DNA of 64,000 bases from Phymorhynchus buccinoides (GCA_017654935.2 CM065683.1:2385440-2449439); one strand, 5' to 3'. Counted from the stretch's first letter, positions 44,565 through 57,035 are shown. Numbers and translations are program-made. The notes: generated from the letters alone by a model not told the origin.

Positions 44565-46592
44565 ATTATCATTTACATTTCATTAATGCGTTTAACTCAG
44601 TTTAAGAATGTGCGTGAGTTTTTGTGCAAGAATACATAATGTAGCGACGTGAATAAAAAAAAAAATGTAAGCAATTCTCAGAGTAATTGCTATGAAATGA
44701 GATAAAAATAGTTAACTTACTGTAAAACTGCGTTTTCTGTCAATAACTGGCGTGATTTATCGAAACATTGGTCTATTTCTTCATATAATGCCGATACAAG
44801 GCTGAGGAGACATTTTTGTTGCAAATTCCTTCCAAGAATCAAGATGATTGAAAGTTCCACAAAACTCGATTAATTTACAGAAAAATAAGCATTCAAAAGT
44901 CGAGTACTGCCTGTAGAAACTATGCATATGTTTTTATAAGAAAAAACACTCAAATATTTTGGTTTTCATGATACTGGTATTTGAATCGGACAGAAACTAT
45001 TTTCGCTTTAGTAATGGCGTCTTTCCATGACGTCATCTCGCGAGACAGGCTCGCGCAGTAGCAGACATTTTTGTTCCCCAACGATTTTCAAAAAGTTTAA
45101 AACCACAAAAAATTATTGTGTGCAACATCGTAAGCTTAAATTTATGGCGTCGAAGCAAACATTAGTGATTTCCTGATAAAGTTAGTAGTGTGGAGCAAAG
45201 CATTGTTAGATTCAGCGTTTGACGATCGTTTCCACGTTAGCTTATTATCATTTACATTTCATTAATGCGTTTAACTCAGTGTAAAATGTGCGTGAGTTTT
45301 TGTGCAAGAATACATAATGTAGCGACGTGAATAAAAAAAAAATGTAAGCAATTCTCAGAGTAATTGCTATGAAATGAGATAAAAATAGTTAACTTACTGT
45401 AAAACTGCGTTTTCTGTCAATAACTGGCGTGATTTATCGAAACATTGGTCTATTTCTTCATATAATGCCGATACAAGGCTGAAGAGACATTTTTTGTTGC
45501 AAATTCCTTCCAAGAATCAAGATGATTGAAAGTTCCACAAAACTCGATTAATTTACAGAAAAATAAGCATTCAAAAGTCGAGTACTGCCTGTAGAAACTA
45601 TGCATATGTTTTTATAAGAAAAAACACTCAAATATTTGTGGTTTTCATGATACTGGTATTTGAATCGAACAGAAACTATTTTCGCTTTAGTAATGGCGTC
45701 TTCCCATGACGTCATCTCGCGAGACAGGCTCGCGCAGTAGCAGACATTTTTGTTCCCAACGATTTTCAAAAAGTTTAAAACCACAAAAAATTATTGTGTG
45801 CAACATCGTAAGCTTAAATTTATGGCGTCGAAGCAAACATTAGTGATTTCCTGATAAAGTTAGTAGTGTGGAGGAAAGTATTGTTAGATTCAGCGTTTGA
45901 CGATCGTTTCCACGTTAGCTTATTATCATTTACATTTCATTAATGCGTTTAACTCAGTTTAAAATGTGCGTGAGTTTTTGTGCAAGAATACATAATGTAG
46001 CGACGTGAATAAAAAAAAAATGTAAGCAATTATCAGAGTAATTGCTATGAAATGAGATAAAAATAGTTAACTTACTGTAAAACTGCGTTTTCTGTCAATA
46101 ACTGGCGTGATTTATCGAAACATTGGTCTATTTCTTCATATAATGCCGATACAAGGCTGAAGAGACATTTTTTGTTGCAAATTCCTTCCAAGAATCAAGA
46201 TGATTGAAAGTTCCACAAAACTCGATTAATTTACAGAAAAATAAGCATTCAAAAGTCGAGTACTGCCTGTAGAAACTATGCATATGTTTTTATAAGAAAA
46301 AACACTCAAATATTTGGGTTTTCATGATACTGGTATTTGAATCGGACAGAAACTATTTTCGCTTTAGTAATGGCGTCTTTCCATGACGTCATCTCGCGAG
46401 ACAGGCTCGCGCAGTAGCAGACATTTTTGTTCCCCAACGATTTTCAAAAAGTTTAAAACCACAAAAAATTATTGTGTGCAACATCGTAAGCTTAAATTTA
46501 TGGCGTCGAAGCAAACATTAGTGATTTCCTGATAAAGTTAGTGGTGTGGAGGAAAGTATTGTTAGATTCAGCGTTTGACGATCGTTTCCACT
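44565..46592. repeat. 677-bp unit, three copies (right)
   Basis: Same triplication. The TGACGTCA/TCTCGCGAGA composite is at 45028-45045 and twice more, near 45705 and 46383. All three right units share GCAGTTTT-type sequence where left units 2 and 3 have GCATTTTT, so the arms differ in how units have been homogenised. Confidence 0.9.
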
Positions 46593-46761
46593 TCGCAAGG
46601 GAAGCCACTCCTTTTGTAAGAACACGAGGCAAAATGTCGCCAAATCGGTACGACGGTAGGCTTACCGGGGTGGATGTAGGACAAAAATGGCACGGTAGAT
46701 GTTTTTTAAAACCTTTGAGAACATCACTATAAGGCTTCATCTTGTGCCCGGCACTGTTCAT
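46498..46761 (-). CDS. Small uncertain ORF, 87 residues (right copy)
   Basis: Mirror of 16151-16414 with one amino-acid change. No domain recognised. Confidence 0.25.
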   Translation of the reverse strand: MNSAGHKMKPYSDVLKGFKKHLPCHFCPTSTPVSLPSYRFGDILPRVLTKGVASLAKWKRSSNAESNNTFLHTTNFIRKSLMFASTP

Positions 46762-49149
46762 TAGCGCGGGGTGGACTTAAATAGCGAGCGGACAACTGAT
46801 TCTGTCAACGCTTTTCAACTCGGTAAACTCCGCACCGCCGATCAGTGATCTGTCAGAAAGATGAAATTTTCAGCTTGAAAGCGAGGAAGCTGAATCCTCT
46901 GTACACCCGTCATGACTTCTTTTAAGGTAGAAATAATGCAGCAACAAGAAGAAATTCTTCTTTTTCCATATTGGCCCGCTTGCAAACTCGAAAAGTTTAT
47001 TATTTTTTGATGAGCTTAAATTTAAACAAAGGGACGTAACTCTGTGTCAGACTGGCACAAATACCATCGTCGCTACATAATGAATATCATTAGGTCCGTG
47101 CATTCAAACATAATTAATAGAATTAGAATGTATTTACCGTTTGTCAACACCAACACGATATTTACAGCTGTTATCTACTTTTGTTGGTAATCATTAGCTT
47201 CTGAAGTTTTGATGTACAAAGGTCGACTAGATTTCCACTGGAGCGTTCGTGGCGCTTTTGTTGTGAAGAAAGCCAAAAGATCTTGTCTTGCTTACTCACA
47301 CGTCAGCACCACTTTTACGTCATCAAACAAAAAATGCGTCATTGGCTTATGACAATTTTCTGGGCGGCAAAACTAGGGGATATCAGTGTTTGTACGACCC
47401 TGCGAGTGGTTCCTCATTTCATTTTTATTGTGTTTTGCTGTAGCCAGAATTATTTCGATCTTGTGATAGCCTCATGCTATCCCGCCGTGTCCTGTGTAAG
47501 ATTGGGAAGTGTCCATTAATTTGAGAAAAGTTGAGAGCAAAAAAATCTAGTTTTTGCTATTATTTGTAACGAATGAATCTGAATTAACTGAATTTTCTAT
47601 AAACGTATGTTTACTCAACAAGTGGTCTAAAAATGAGCTTCTACTTCAGTTGGCTTGCCTTTTATGGAGAGAAAAGCTAAAAAGTAGGCGGACCAGACCC
47701 GTTCTCCCCTATTTTCAGTGCAGTAAGTTTACTTTATTTTCTACCCCGAAAATGATCCTGTTCATATGGTCTTAATCTGTGCAAGAAGAGTTATAAACAC
47801 TAAATACAATTCGGGACACTTGCGAAGATTTGTTCAATTTGCATTAAAATAGCTCTCGACCTTGTAAACTGCGGACTATATTCTTTGTGGATTAATGGAT
47901 TTTGCTATGTTGGTGCAGCGGTTGCTATGATTCAGATCTACATGGAGGCGCATCTCGCCTCTTCAATGCATTGTGATTTTCTGCTGTTTTATCGGTATAT
48001 ATATGTTATTTGGATTTGGGCATGGTACATGACTTTTGGGATGTCTCGAGACCGTGTTCTTTAGCATACTCGAGCTAATGTGTGCGCCAATGTATATATG
48101 TAAATAAAACGTTTGTGTTTCTACATACTTGTGTTTTGTTGATGAGCGAGTGTGAGTCAGTAGTTTTCCTGGTGTTGGTTGTTTTTAGTAGGAGTTTTTT
48201 TGTTTGTTTTTTTGTCAGACCTTAGCGTGTCGTGACAAAGTGGAGGATTTAGTCTGTCATGCATCGTCTGTGCTAATGGGACACTCACAGGATGGTTCAT
48301 GAACGCAAATTATTTCATGAAATGTTATAACAATTTTTTTTTCTCAAGTCGTTTGAAAGTAAACAGCATGTTTTACATTCTGCATAGCGGGGTCAAATTA
48401 TATCCTGTTTGTTAATTAAGTGAATTAAGAAACAACAAAAATCTGCATCTACACCAATCATCTATGAGAGGAACTCTTTATTGTAGTGTAAAACTAAAAA
48501 ATGGGAGATGTTGGAAACTCATTTCAATGTTTCCTGTTTTAGTCTAGCGGTTAATTGCTTTTATACCGCGGTTTTCAGAAGATTGGACTTCAGACTATTC
48601 TGATTCATGACTATTATAGACGTGGCCAAGACGACTACTTGTTAAATCAAAGATTGAAGACCAAGTCAAGGTCAAGAGAGTGGTACTAATGCATTTATTA
48701 GACACTAGCAGCTACGTCCCGCTCGCTTCGCTTCGTGGCAGCTCTTCCCCAGGACAGGTGCAGCCCATACTCGTATCACTTTAAGCTAATATATGACTGT
48801 AGCCTACTTTCCAAATTTGTGTAATGAAGAGTGGAATTAATTGGTGAAAATGTTAAAGATAATATTATGGCCATGATAAAAAGCAACATGATCTAGGTCA
48901 GAGGTCACGATCAGTTAGATATTTAATTATACAAATCATTCGTGAAACTTCTTATAAACATGTATATGTTTATAAAGTTTGGTAATTGAACGACTTGTAG
49001 ATCTATGCTGAGCAAAGGTAATGCTAAAGCTTACCATGGACTCACGCAAGCACGCACAAACACCACACACACACACACACAAATAAACACTCACACTCAT
49101 ACATACACGCATACGGCTTCCAGTCAACTCGCCCAAATTGTCAACTCAC
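46762..49149. other. No gene seen
   Basis: Mirror of 13791-16150. On the plus strand 47990-48260 has TATATATATG, AATAAAAC and then GACAAAGTGGAGG, an LTR-end-like order with no partner. (CA)n at 49060-49082. Confidence 0.5.
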
Positions 49150-49800
49150 CCCAGACCATCTCGTCCCATTACTAACTCGTCCCATTACCAACTCGTCCCA
49201 TTATCAACTCGCCCCATTACCAACTCGTCCCATTACCAACTCGTCCCATTACCAACTCGTCCCATTACCAACTCGCCCCATTACCAACTCGCCCCATTAC
49301 CAACTCGCCCCATTACCAACTCGCCCCATTACCAACTCGCCCCATTACCAACTCGTCCCATTGCCAACTCGTCCCATTACCAACTCGCCCCATTACCAAC
49401 TCGCCCCATTACCAACTCGTCCCATTACCAACTCGCCCCATTCCCAACTCGCCCCATTCCCCACTCGCCGCAGTATATCCCTCGTACCACGACCAACTCG
49501 TCCCATTACCAACTCGTCCCATTACCAACACCCCACAGTATATCCCTCGTACCACGACCAACTCGTCCCATTACCAACTCGTCCCATTACCAACTCGCCC
49601 CATTACCAACTCGTCCCATTACCAACACCCCCCAGTATATCCCTCGTACCACGACCAATTCGTCCCATTGCCAACACCCCCCAGTATATCCCTCGTACCA
49701 CGACCAACTCGCCCCATGACCAACTCGCCCCATTACCAACTCGCCCCAGTGAGTTCCTCGTACCACGACCAACTCGCCCAATGAGCTAAGTCGACCATTA
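49150..49800. repeat. 16-bp minisatellite (right copy)
   Basis: Units of AACTCGTCCCATTACC and the CGCCCC variant. Fewer units and a different variant order from the left arm, for example a run of six consecutive CGCCCC units near 49275-49345. Confidence 0.9.
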
Positions 49801-49974
49801 CGAACTCGCCCCGTTGACCATCTTGCATCCAACAACTTGAAGACTGAACAGTTGAGGCTGAATAGTTTATTTTAAAAATTATCAACCAGGTCAATAAAAT
49901 GAAAATCTAGAAAAGACAGGCACACAAGATTATGCACACACAATCTTTCATCAATCAATTAAATACATTATCCA

Positions 49975-50023
49975 ACATCAATCAATCAATTAATTAATCA
50001 ATCAATCAATCAATCAATCAATC

Positions 50024-50071
<48 letters not shown>

Positions 50072-50240
50072 CTTTAATAATCCCTTAGGAAATTACAAAG
50101 CACGTTCACAGGCTCGATAAACAAACAGTACTAAAACATACATTATATATAAATCAAAGATCACAGAGGAAACAACGAACACATTTAACATCGTCCAATA
50201 AATAAAATGTAAACATTGATTAAATCTACATATAAACATT
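49975..50240 (-). mobile_element. LINE 3' tail ending in (CAAT)n (right copy)
   Basis: Tetranucleotide array 49976-50068 with a few interruptions, preceded (minus strand) by the same 3'-UTR-like stretch as 12669-12845. Confidence 0.6.
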
Positions 50241-50244
50241 AACC

Positions 50245-50605
50245 CATATTATCCCGCTGTCCCTTTTTAGGGACGCTAAGTAAAATTCAGATTTCTTGCC
50301 AGATTTTTCTTTTTACAAGCAAGAAGTGGTGTTGTCACCGTCCCATATAACCAGTTTGTTTTGATATTTGGTCTTACTGTGTTTGGTGGAGGGATGTTTT
50401 ATAAGTGTGCGGAATACTGTCGAGGTGTACCTTGAAACATGGCTCACAATGGGGTTTTTCAAAAGTTTTTATACATGGTTATGAACAGAAATTGTTTATT
50501 AAAGCATAATGCTGAGATGATCTTTTAGTTTTCATCAGAAAATAAATATTGACGATTTTATGAGGGGTAAAAGAAGCATCCTCTCTTAGGGACAGCGGGA
50601 CCAAG
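50245..50605. mobile_element. Small inverted-repeat element (right copy)
   Basis: TCCCGCTGTCCCT near 50252 and AGGGACAGCGGGA near 50588. TTAA next to the 50240 end only. Confidence 0.45.
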
Positions 50606-50774
50606 ATGGCAGGGGCCTCTACTACATGTTCTTAGTAAAGATCCATTATATCACTTGAAAAGTTGGTAATGTGCTGGAGAACAATTATTTACTTTATGAT
50701 GCTATTTTGATAAAAATTATATCACAATATATTCCCACACACATACACGTCTACACACAGAAAACATGCCCATC

Positions 50775-50855
50775 TGCTTGTCTGTCTGTCTGACTGACTA
50801 TCTGACTGACTGACTATCTGTCTGTCTGCCTGTCTGTCTGTCTCTCTATGTCTCT
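50775..50855. repeat. CTGT / CTGA microsatellite
   Basis: Mirror of 12050-12140. Confidence 0.85.
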
Positions 50856-50922
50856 CTTGGTTTATCTCTGGACCAAGAAAGTGTTGTGATCACAGACTGT
50901 TCAAACGTTAGTCTAAGACCCC

Positions 50923-51405
50923 ATGCCATGTGTTCCACTGGTTTTCAGGTCAGTGTGTGGACGTTTCTTGCTGGTATTCATTTCGTTCATGACCAAACGG
51001 GCAAAATTTAAGGTCGCCATGAAATGTACTGTATTGAGGCCAAGTGGTCATGCAGACGGTGTTACCCTGTGTTTGTTGCTCTTCCTCCTGTATTTTGGGA
51101 ACATGATCCACCAGTGTGGAGATGTGGAGATGAACCCAGGACCTCCCAAGCCCGATTCCTTGAGACAAACTCGTCTGGCCACTGCAGGTGGTGTTGCACG
51201 TGGTGACAGCACCGAACGATCAAAATCTGCCTCTGAAAATGACAGACCAAATTCTGTATCCGAGGACCAACTGGAAGACTCTTCTCAATGTCTTGGTCGA
51301 GTTTCTCTAGATGACGGTTGCCGCGCACATAACTGTTACACCAAAAGGGGTCTAAGAAACACGTTAGAAAACGTTTGCGGAAAAATATTACAAGCTCTTG
51401 TCTGA
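50923..51405 (+). CDS. LINE ORF1 N-terminus with 2A-like peptide (right copy)
   Basis: Identical 160-residue frame. The D-V-E-M-N-P-G-P codons are 51121-51144, preceded by the hydrophobic VTLCLLLFLLYFG. The downstream frame (51406-51600) carries one extra base in a poly-A run compared with the left arm, so the continuation towards the array differs. Confidence 0.8.
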   Translation: MPCVPLVFRSVCGRFLLVFISFMTKRAKFKVAMKCTVLRPSGHADGVTLCLLLFLLYFGNMIHQCGDVEMNPGPPKPDSLRQTRLATAGGVARGDSTERSKSASENDRPNSVSEDQLEDSSQCLGRVSLDDGCRAHNCYTKRGLRNTLENVCGKILQALV

Positions 51406-51592
51406 TTGGTCAAAAAAAAAGTATTATTTTAACCAAACTTTAATGGACCAATCAACAACAAGAAATGTATTTACCCCATGCAAGTCACGTGATAGTTCGC
51501 CGAGAGATAATTTGGAGAGCCAGTCAAACGTTTGCGGCAAACGTCAGCAAAAGAGGTGTTTCTTAGTACCGTTTTTGCCGATTTGCGCTCAG

Positions 51593-51975
51593 ACTACGTA
51601 ACGTTAGCCCTTGTGAAACGGCCCTCTTGCTCAGGCTACGTAACATTAGCCCTTGTGAAACGGCCCTCTTGCTCAGGCTACATAAACATTAGCCCTTGTG
51701 AAACGGCCCCCTTCCTCAGGCTACATAACATTAGCCCTTGTGAAACGGCCCCCTTCCTCAGGCTACGTAACGTTAGCCCTTGTGAAACGGCCCCCTTCCT
51801 CAGGCTACGTAACATTAGCCCTTGTGAAACGGCCCCCTTCCTCAGGCTACGTAACGTTAGCCCTTGTGAAACGGCCCCCCTTCCTCAGGCTACGTAACGT
51901 TAGCCCTTGTGAAACGGCCCCCTTCCTCAGGCTACATAACATTAGCCCTTGTGAAACGGCCCCCTTCCTCAGGCA
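51593..51975. repeat. 42-bp tandem array in LINE ORF1 (right copy)
   Basis: About 9 units. One has an extra A (CATAAACATT) and one an extra C (GGCCCCCCTTCC), each shifting frame relative to the left arm. Confidence 0.9.
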
Positions 51976-52016
51976 CAAATTTGTTACTCAGTTACTCAGT
52001 AACAAATTTGACAAAA

Positions 52017-52587
52017 ATGAGTGGTGATCTGCAAATGCTCAAGGACTCTTTCTCCAATTTTAAAGGTGAGCTTAGCAAACTAAAAAAGGAGTTTGTAGAT
52101 CTGAAAAAGAAAAAGAAAACTTTAAGGGACAAAAACAAGAGCCTTACTGAGAAGGTGGATGACCTGGAGAAAAAGGTTGATGACCTCGAAGGTAGGTAAA
52201 AAAGAAACAACATTATCATCCATGGAATTCTATCCCATGAGTAAGAAACATGGGAAGAATGCGAAGGTCTTGTGAAGGATATGATCATAGACAAGCTGGG
52301 GATTTACAGTGACTTTGAGTTTGAACGAGTTCACTGCGTTAATGCCAAACCCAATTCGATTGTTGATTCTTGCTCCCTCTTGAAACAGAAAGAGAAGACC
52401 CTACATGCTGAAATTCAAAGGTACTGGAATCTACATTAACGAGGATTACTCCCTCTGTTTGAGGGAAATCCGCAAGAAGTTGTTGCCTCATGTCAAGTCT
52501 GCTAAAAGCCAGGACAAAAACGTGTCAATGATTTTTTACCATCTTGTCATTAACAGGAAGACATTTGATCTTGATGGCAAGGAATGA
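52017..52587 (+). pseudogene. LINE ORF1 coiled coil, RRM and C-terminal part (right copy)
   Basis: Coiled coil from ATG 52017 to TAA 52197-52199, then RRM and CTD segments with stops at the same places as the left copy, ending at 52587. Confidence 0.85.
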
Positions 52588-52790
52588 AAAATAGTGCTTT
52601 ACGTCCTCTCAGTCTGGAACGGACACATATGGGACATTTGTAAATACAAAGATGGTGGGAACAATACTGGAGGCAATGCCCGGAGGCAGTGCAACACCAG
52701 TAAAGTCCCGATTTTTTAACAATACAGATAGGTGTAGCGGTAACCACGCCTCGGTTAAACCTCATCGGCTATGGTACCGTCACAAGTGCG
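52588..52790. repeat. Dispersed repeat copy (mirror of 10137-10360)
   Basis: Same GTAACCACGCCTCGG core and TTTGTAAATACAAAG. Directly follows the ORF1 stop on this strand. Confidence 0.55.
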
Positions 52791-52961
52791 GGTCAATTTG
52801 ATGGCAAGGACCAGCTTGTTCCCTTTAAATAACTTGCAGACCGGCCCTGTAATCTATTTTTGCCCCCCCATTTGAAAACAGGGCGCAAAGCTTCCCCCGG
52901 CACCATTTAGACTGCAAGTCTGCGCTACCGATTTTTCTATGTCAAGTTTGAATCAATGTGT

Positions 52962-53385
52962 GAAAAACGTTGGCAAGTTATCAGTTGACAGTGTGAAGCA
53001 GACCACACCGTAGAGTCAGGAACGACTTGTTTATTTACTGCTCCAACATCGTACAGACATAGCACAGCAGCCATGCGTTCAACAAGTGGGCAAGTTATCA
53101 GTTGACAGTGAAAATCCCGTGCAGGGTGAATGCTTTGCACGTGATAGACGCATGAAAAATAAGCAAAAGTTAGAAGTTTCAACTGCTATGTTTGCTAAAA
53201 AGAAATGTATCAGCCGATGTGTTAAACATAGAAGAAAGGGAATTTGTTGAAAGACTAAACAACAAGAAGCATGTTGAAAATGTTAACAACAAAAGTTTTG
53301 ATTTAAAAAAAATGTTTCTTTCTATCCTAGTGAAGAAAAATGTGTCTCTTTTCCTATGAGCGGTAAAGAACGCTGCGTCGAAGCC
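52962..53385. other. Right-arm-specific insertion, about 430 bp
   Basis: The left arm passes directly from GCTGATGGCCAGCCTGGCT to CACATTGATTCAAACTTGAC. The right arm has about 430 more bases between the same words, including two AAGTTATCAGTTGACAGTG blocks (52975 and 53092). It may be a deletion on the left. Confidence 0.7.
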
Positions 53386-53523
53386 AGGGCTGGCCATCAG
53401 CTGGGCCATGATGCGGCTGTTGGCCACAATCCAGTGGTAAGAAGAGACCTTGTCCAGTTTTGGTTTAGAGTTTATCTTCAATGTAACCCCACCTCCTAGT
53501 CCCACCTCCTCTTCGCTGGCCAT
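53179..53523 (-). CDS. Uncertain ORF continuing the SAM-associated segment
   Basis: 114-residue frame. The first part (TLKINSKPKLDKVSSYHWIV, NSRIMAQLM) looks like a protein-coding block downstream of the SAM segment on the same strand. The end is low-complexity Phe/Ser/Leu in the right-arm-specific insertion. Possibly the remainder of a gag-like or exon-derived retroelement protein. Not recognised with confidence. Confidence 0.3.
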   Translation of the reverse strand: MASEEEVGLGGGVTLKINSKPKLDKVSSYHWIVANSRIMAQLMASPGFDAAFFTAHRKRDTFFFTRIERNIFFKSKLLLLTFSTCFLLFSLSTNSLSSMFNTSADTFLFSKHSS

Positions 53524-53645
53524 AGCTACCGGAACAAAGTCAACAATATGGAGGTAGGGTCACTCACCTGCTGCCGCTACGTTGCCACCGCCGTCCTGCA
53601 GGGACATCTGTCCCAGCAGCTTGTCCAAGGGCGTCGTCGTTGAGC

Positions 53646-53867
53646 TCAGGGTGCAGGACACACCAGGGGCCCTCCGCCATGCTGCTGCTGAAGGCCACGC
53701 ACCATCACCCTGAGTTCCACCTGATGGCCACGCTTGAGGCGTAGGGCTCCCATGTCGTCTTCGGTCATATTAGTCAACGATGTGAGGGATGTAAAGCCCT
53801 CATCATCCAACTTTTCTGCTACAGGTCGTGGTAATGCTTTTGCGAAGTCCTCAAAGCGAAACTCCAT
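53646..53867 (-). CDS. SAM-like domain ORF (open in right arm only)
   Basis: From ATG 53867: about 73 residues containing FEDFAKALPRPVAEKL, GFTSLTSLTNMTEDDM and LKRGHQVELRVMVRGL. The helix pattern and the MTEDDM ... L-KRGHQ ending match sterile alpha motif domains, which mediate protein-protein association. The frame is open further upstream (53957) through a Ser/Ala run from (GCA)n. It ends soon after the domain, so this is a fragment or an exon, with CCCCTGGTGTGT near its end as a possible but weak donor. The left-arm counterpart is broken. Confidence 0.5.
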   Translation of the reverse strand: MEFRFEDFAKALPRPVAEKLDDEGFTSLTSLTNMTEDDMGALRLKRGHQVELRVMVRGLQQQHGGGPLVCPAP

Positions 53868-53959
53868 TATTTTTCTCTTTTTAATGCAAGCGCTGTTGCT
53901 GCTGCTGCTGCCAACGCACAAACGGTTTCGCCCACACACGCTCGGACACTCACACACCT

Positions 53960-54620
53960 TTCTACCTTCCCTCCCCTGCCCCTCCCACCCTCTCTGCTAA
54001 GCTTAATATGTTATTCCAGTTAAAACCCGGTTTCCAGACTTCTTTGAAACCTACCCTTAAAGATGAGTTGCTTGCCTAGAATGTTATTATTGACAATGAC
54101 CGATCCCCCCCCCCCCTCCCCCCCCCCCCCCCCCCCCCCGCACATTTTGCATTGTTTTGTTTCTTGTTAACTTTTTTTTTTAGTTCTATTTCAGTAATGT
54201 TGAGTCTATTCTAGTTTCTGTGCTATGTGTGTGTGTGTATTTACTATCCTATGTATGTTCTGTGTGCCAGACCACTGTTTAGCAGAAAATAAATCTGCAT
54301 AGTGTGTGTTCTCACTATGTCCTATGAAAGTTCTGCATCGTGTGTGTCTTTATATACACTTTTAAAGTTATGAATGGTGTGTGTCCTCAGAAAGACGAAG
54401 AAAAGTTTTGTTGAGCTCATTTCTAAGCTATAACAGGTCCAAGATATTCAATACATATAATTACTTAGCAGCCCAAAAGGATCACAAAAATATAATTGGT
54501 TTTGTGCTTAGTCAATTATTTATGAGGTCCTCTGAATAGCTGGTTAAAACCGCAGTCTGTAAGAAGTGTGCGTATGTGTGGCATTCATTTAATGTTAACG
54601 TCTGTCCACTAACCGTGATA
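53960..54620. other. No gene seen; 35-base C run
   Basis: Mirror of 8728-9419. Poly-C with one T interruption at about 54105-54139, longer than the left arm's G run. Confidence 0.6.
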
Positions 54621-54629
54621 TTAGACGGC

Positions 54630-54757
54630 GCGCGCGCGCGTGTGTGTGTGTGTGCGTGCGTGTGCGTGTGTGTGTGCGTGCGTGCGCGTGCTTGCGTGTT
54701 CGTGCATGCGTGCGTGTTCGTGCGTGGGTCCATGTGTGTGTGTGCGTGCGCGCGCGC

Positions 54758-54792
<35 letters not shown>
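54630..54792. repeat. GT / GCGT microsatellite
   Basis: Mirror of 8538-8727, shorter. Confidence 0.9.
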
Positions 54793-54799
<7 letters not shown>

Positions 54800-54935
54800 T
54801 CTAAACTTTAACAGTTGAACTTTCATAAGACGTACACTTGTGTGCTGAAAAGCCAAAAAATATTATTTTGTAAAACCATAGGGCTACTCACAAGTTTAAC
54901 AGGAAAATACAGAATTGTATACACACCATATTATA

Positions 54936-54956
54936 CTCTCTGTCTCTCTCTGTCTC

Positions 54957-55032
<76 letters not shown>
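54936..55032. repeat. CT microsatellite
   Basis: Nearly pure CT, adjoining the LINE ORF2 fragment. Confidence 0.92.
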
Positions 55033-55033
<1 letters not shown>

Positions 55034-55039
55034 AACAAA

Positions 55040-55591
55040 TATAAAGATATGAATGTAACAACATTGTTTTTAAATTTTCGATTTTTAAAAATCCAGCCTA
55101 TTTTACTATACGCATCTGAAATTTGGGGGCTAAATAGGTTAGAACATATAGAAAGAGTACACATGCTAGCCTGTAAAAGGTTTCTCGGTGTTCCAAGCAA
55201 AACTCCTAACAAAATGGTGTATGGGGATTTAGGCAGGTATCCACTTTACGTTAATTCTAGTGTTGCTTCTTTACGATTCTGGTTTAGATTACTTCAAATG
55301 GATGTTGGTAGATTGCCATACAAAGCGTATTTGATGTTGTTAGAATTAGATAGATCTGGTAAGCAATGTTGGGTTTCTAAGATTAGAGAGATTATGTGTA
55401 TAACAGGCTTTAACTTTGTTTGGTTACAGCAAGGGGTAGGTGATGTAAAGACTTTTCTAAATATATTTAAACAGCGACTTATTGACATGTTTATCCAGGA
55501 ATGGTCTGGCACCATCAGAGACCGACAAAGATATGAAAATTATAGAGATTTCAAGATTATTTTTGAAAAGATAGATATATCTCCAATATAA
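55040..55591 (+). pseudogene. LINE ORF2 C-terminal fragment, further deleted (right copy)
   Basis: Same post-RT segment as the left copy (ILLYASEIWG, HIERVHMLACKRFLGV), with one Leu/Phe difference near FW-F-RLL. It shifts frame near 55570 and stops at 55591. The zinc-knuckle part and about 450 bases are missing: homology jumps at about 55614 to the equivalent of left 7256. Confidence 0.8.
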
Positions 55592-56870
55592 GATCATATT
55601 GTTTTCGTGTTGCTATCATAGAAGTGAACCCTCACCCCGACGGGGGGGGGGGGGATGGCCACTATGATTTTCTGAAGCGTTTTTATGATTAAAATCGAAA
55701 GCCAGATGTTTGCCATTTTTTTAAAATGAGGGCTACACATGTCTAGAAGGGTTTTTATGACCCATTTTTCCTTCTTTGGCGTCTGTATTTTCATTTTGAG
55801 GGTAGGGTTAGTTAGATAACCGTAAAAACTTCGATTTTCTTCTTATTTTCGTTTTTTCTCTTCCGTTATGTAAATAACGAATCAAACTACCAGCAGACAC
55901 CAAACAAAGGTACTTTGTACCCTTAAGTATTTAGAAAGGCTTCATAATAGAAAGAGGGGTGGTTAAATCGAGATTTCCTTCTTTGGCGTCTGTATTTGAC
56001 TTTAAGATGACAGAGGTATTTTTAATGTCAAAAACTCCATAAAACTGTGAAGTTTATTGTTTTGTTTTTTGTTCTTTTCGCCTTTGCTGTTATTATAGAT
56101 GTCATTCACCATATTCTTGTTCATCTGTGACAAGCCATATAAGGGAGGCAGTACTTTAGAATCGGGGTGTGGGCTTTTGTACCAGTCTGAGAGACCCAAA
56201 GCGTCTTTTTATCTATTCAGCAACAACTCTTCAACTGCTTATGATAAAATTCAAACAGGGAGTGACTAGTTCAATGTATCAAGGATGATGCTCGTTATCT
56301 CAGATAATAGCTAGGTATAATATGGCTGTAAATAACCGTTTTTAACGGATTAAACTACCAACATAGTGTGTTGGGCTTTCTCTTGTAATTTAATCATAAT
56401 ATTAAAAACCTGTTTACTAATCGAGATTGTGCCATTGAATGACTGTAAAGTTTCGCTATAAAGTACTGATTTTATTTCAAGATAACCGTTAAAACCGTTA
56501 GAATTAACTTAAATATCTTTAAATTGCCATATCTTAAACTAATGGACATATACTTATTGCGTTTTGATGCAAATAATGTCTTTTTCCTCAAGCTTGATGA
56601 CCATTGACTCAATTCAATTGACGACCCAGTTTTAACGGTTGCAACTGCCAAAAAAAGATTATTTTTTCTTTTTATAAAGAAAATCTCGAGAACCGCAGAA
56701 AACGATTTGCATTGCAATTTAAAAAAAAAAATACATGGTCGAAAGAACAGCGTTAATTTTATATTCTCTATTCACATTATCGATTAAATAACGGTTAACA
56801 TGCTCAGACTGGTTCCTTTTATATGTATTATATTAAAATAGATTCAGACAATTATTTGGAATGAGATATA
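55592..56870. other. AT-rich, no gene seen
   Basis: Mirror of 6051-7256 but visibly diverged, with many indels. Confidence 0.55.
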
Positions 56871-56876
56871 TAATAC

Positions 56877-56922
56877 AGAGAGAGAGACAGATAGAGAGAG
56901 ACACACACACAGACAGACAGAG

Positions 56923-57020
<98 letters not shown>

Positions 57021-57035
57021 CTGACAGACAGACAG
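56877..57035. repeat. GA / CAGA microsatellite
   Basis: (GA)n with CAGACAGA ends. Confidence 0.92.
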
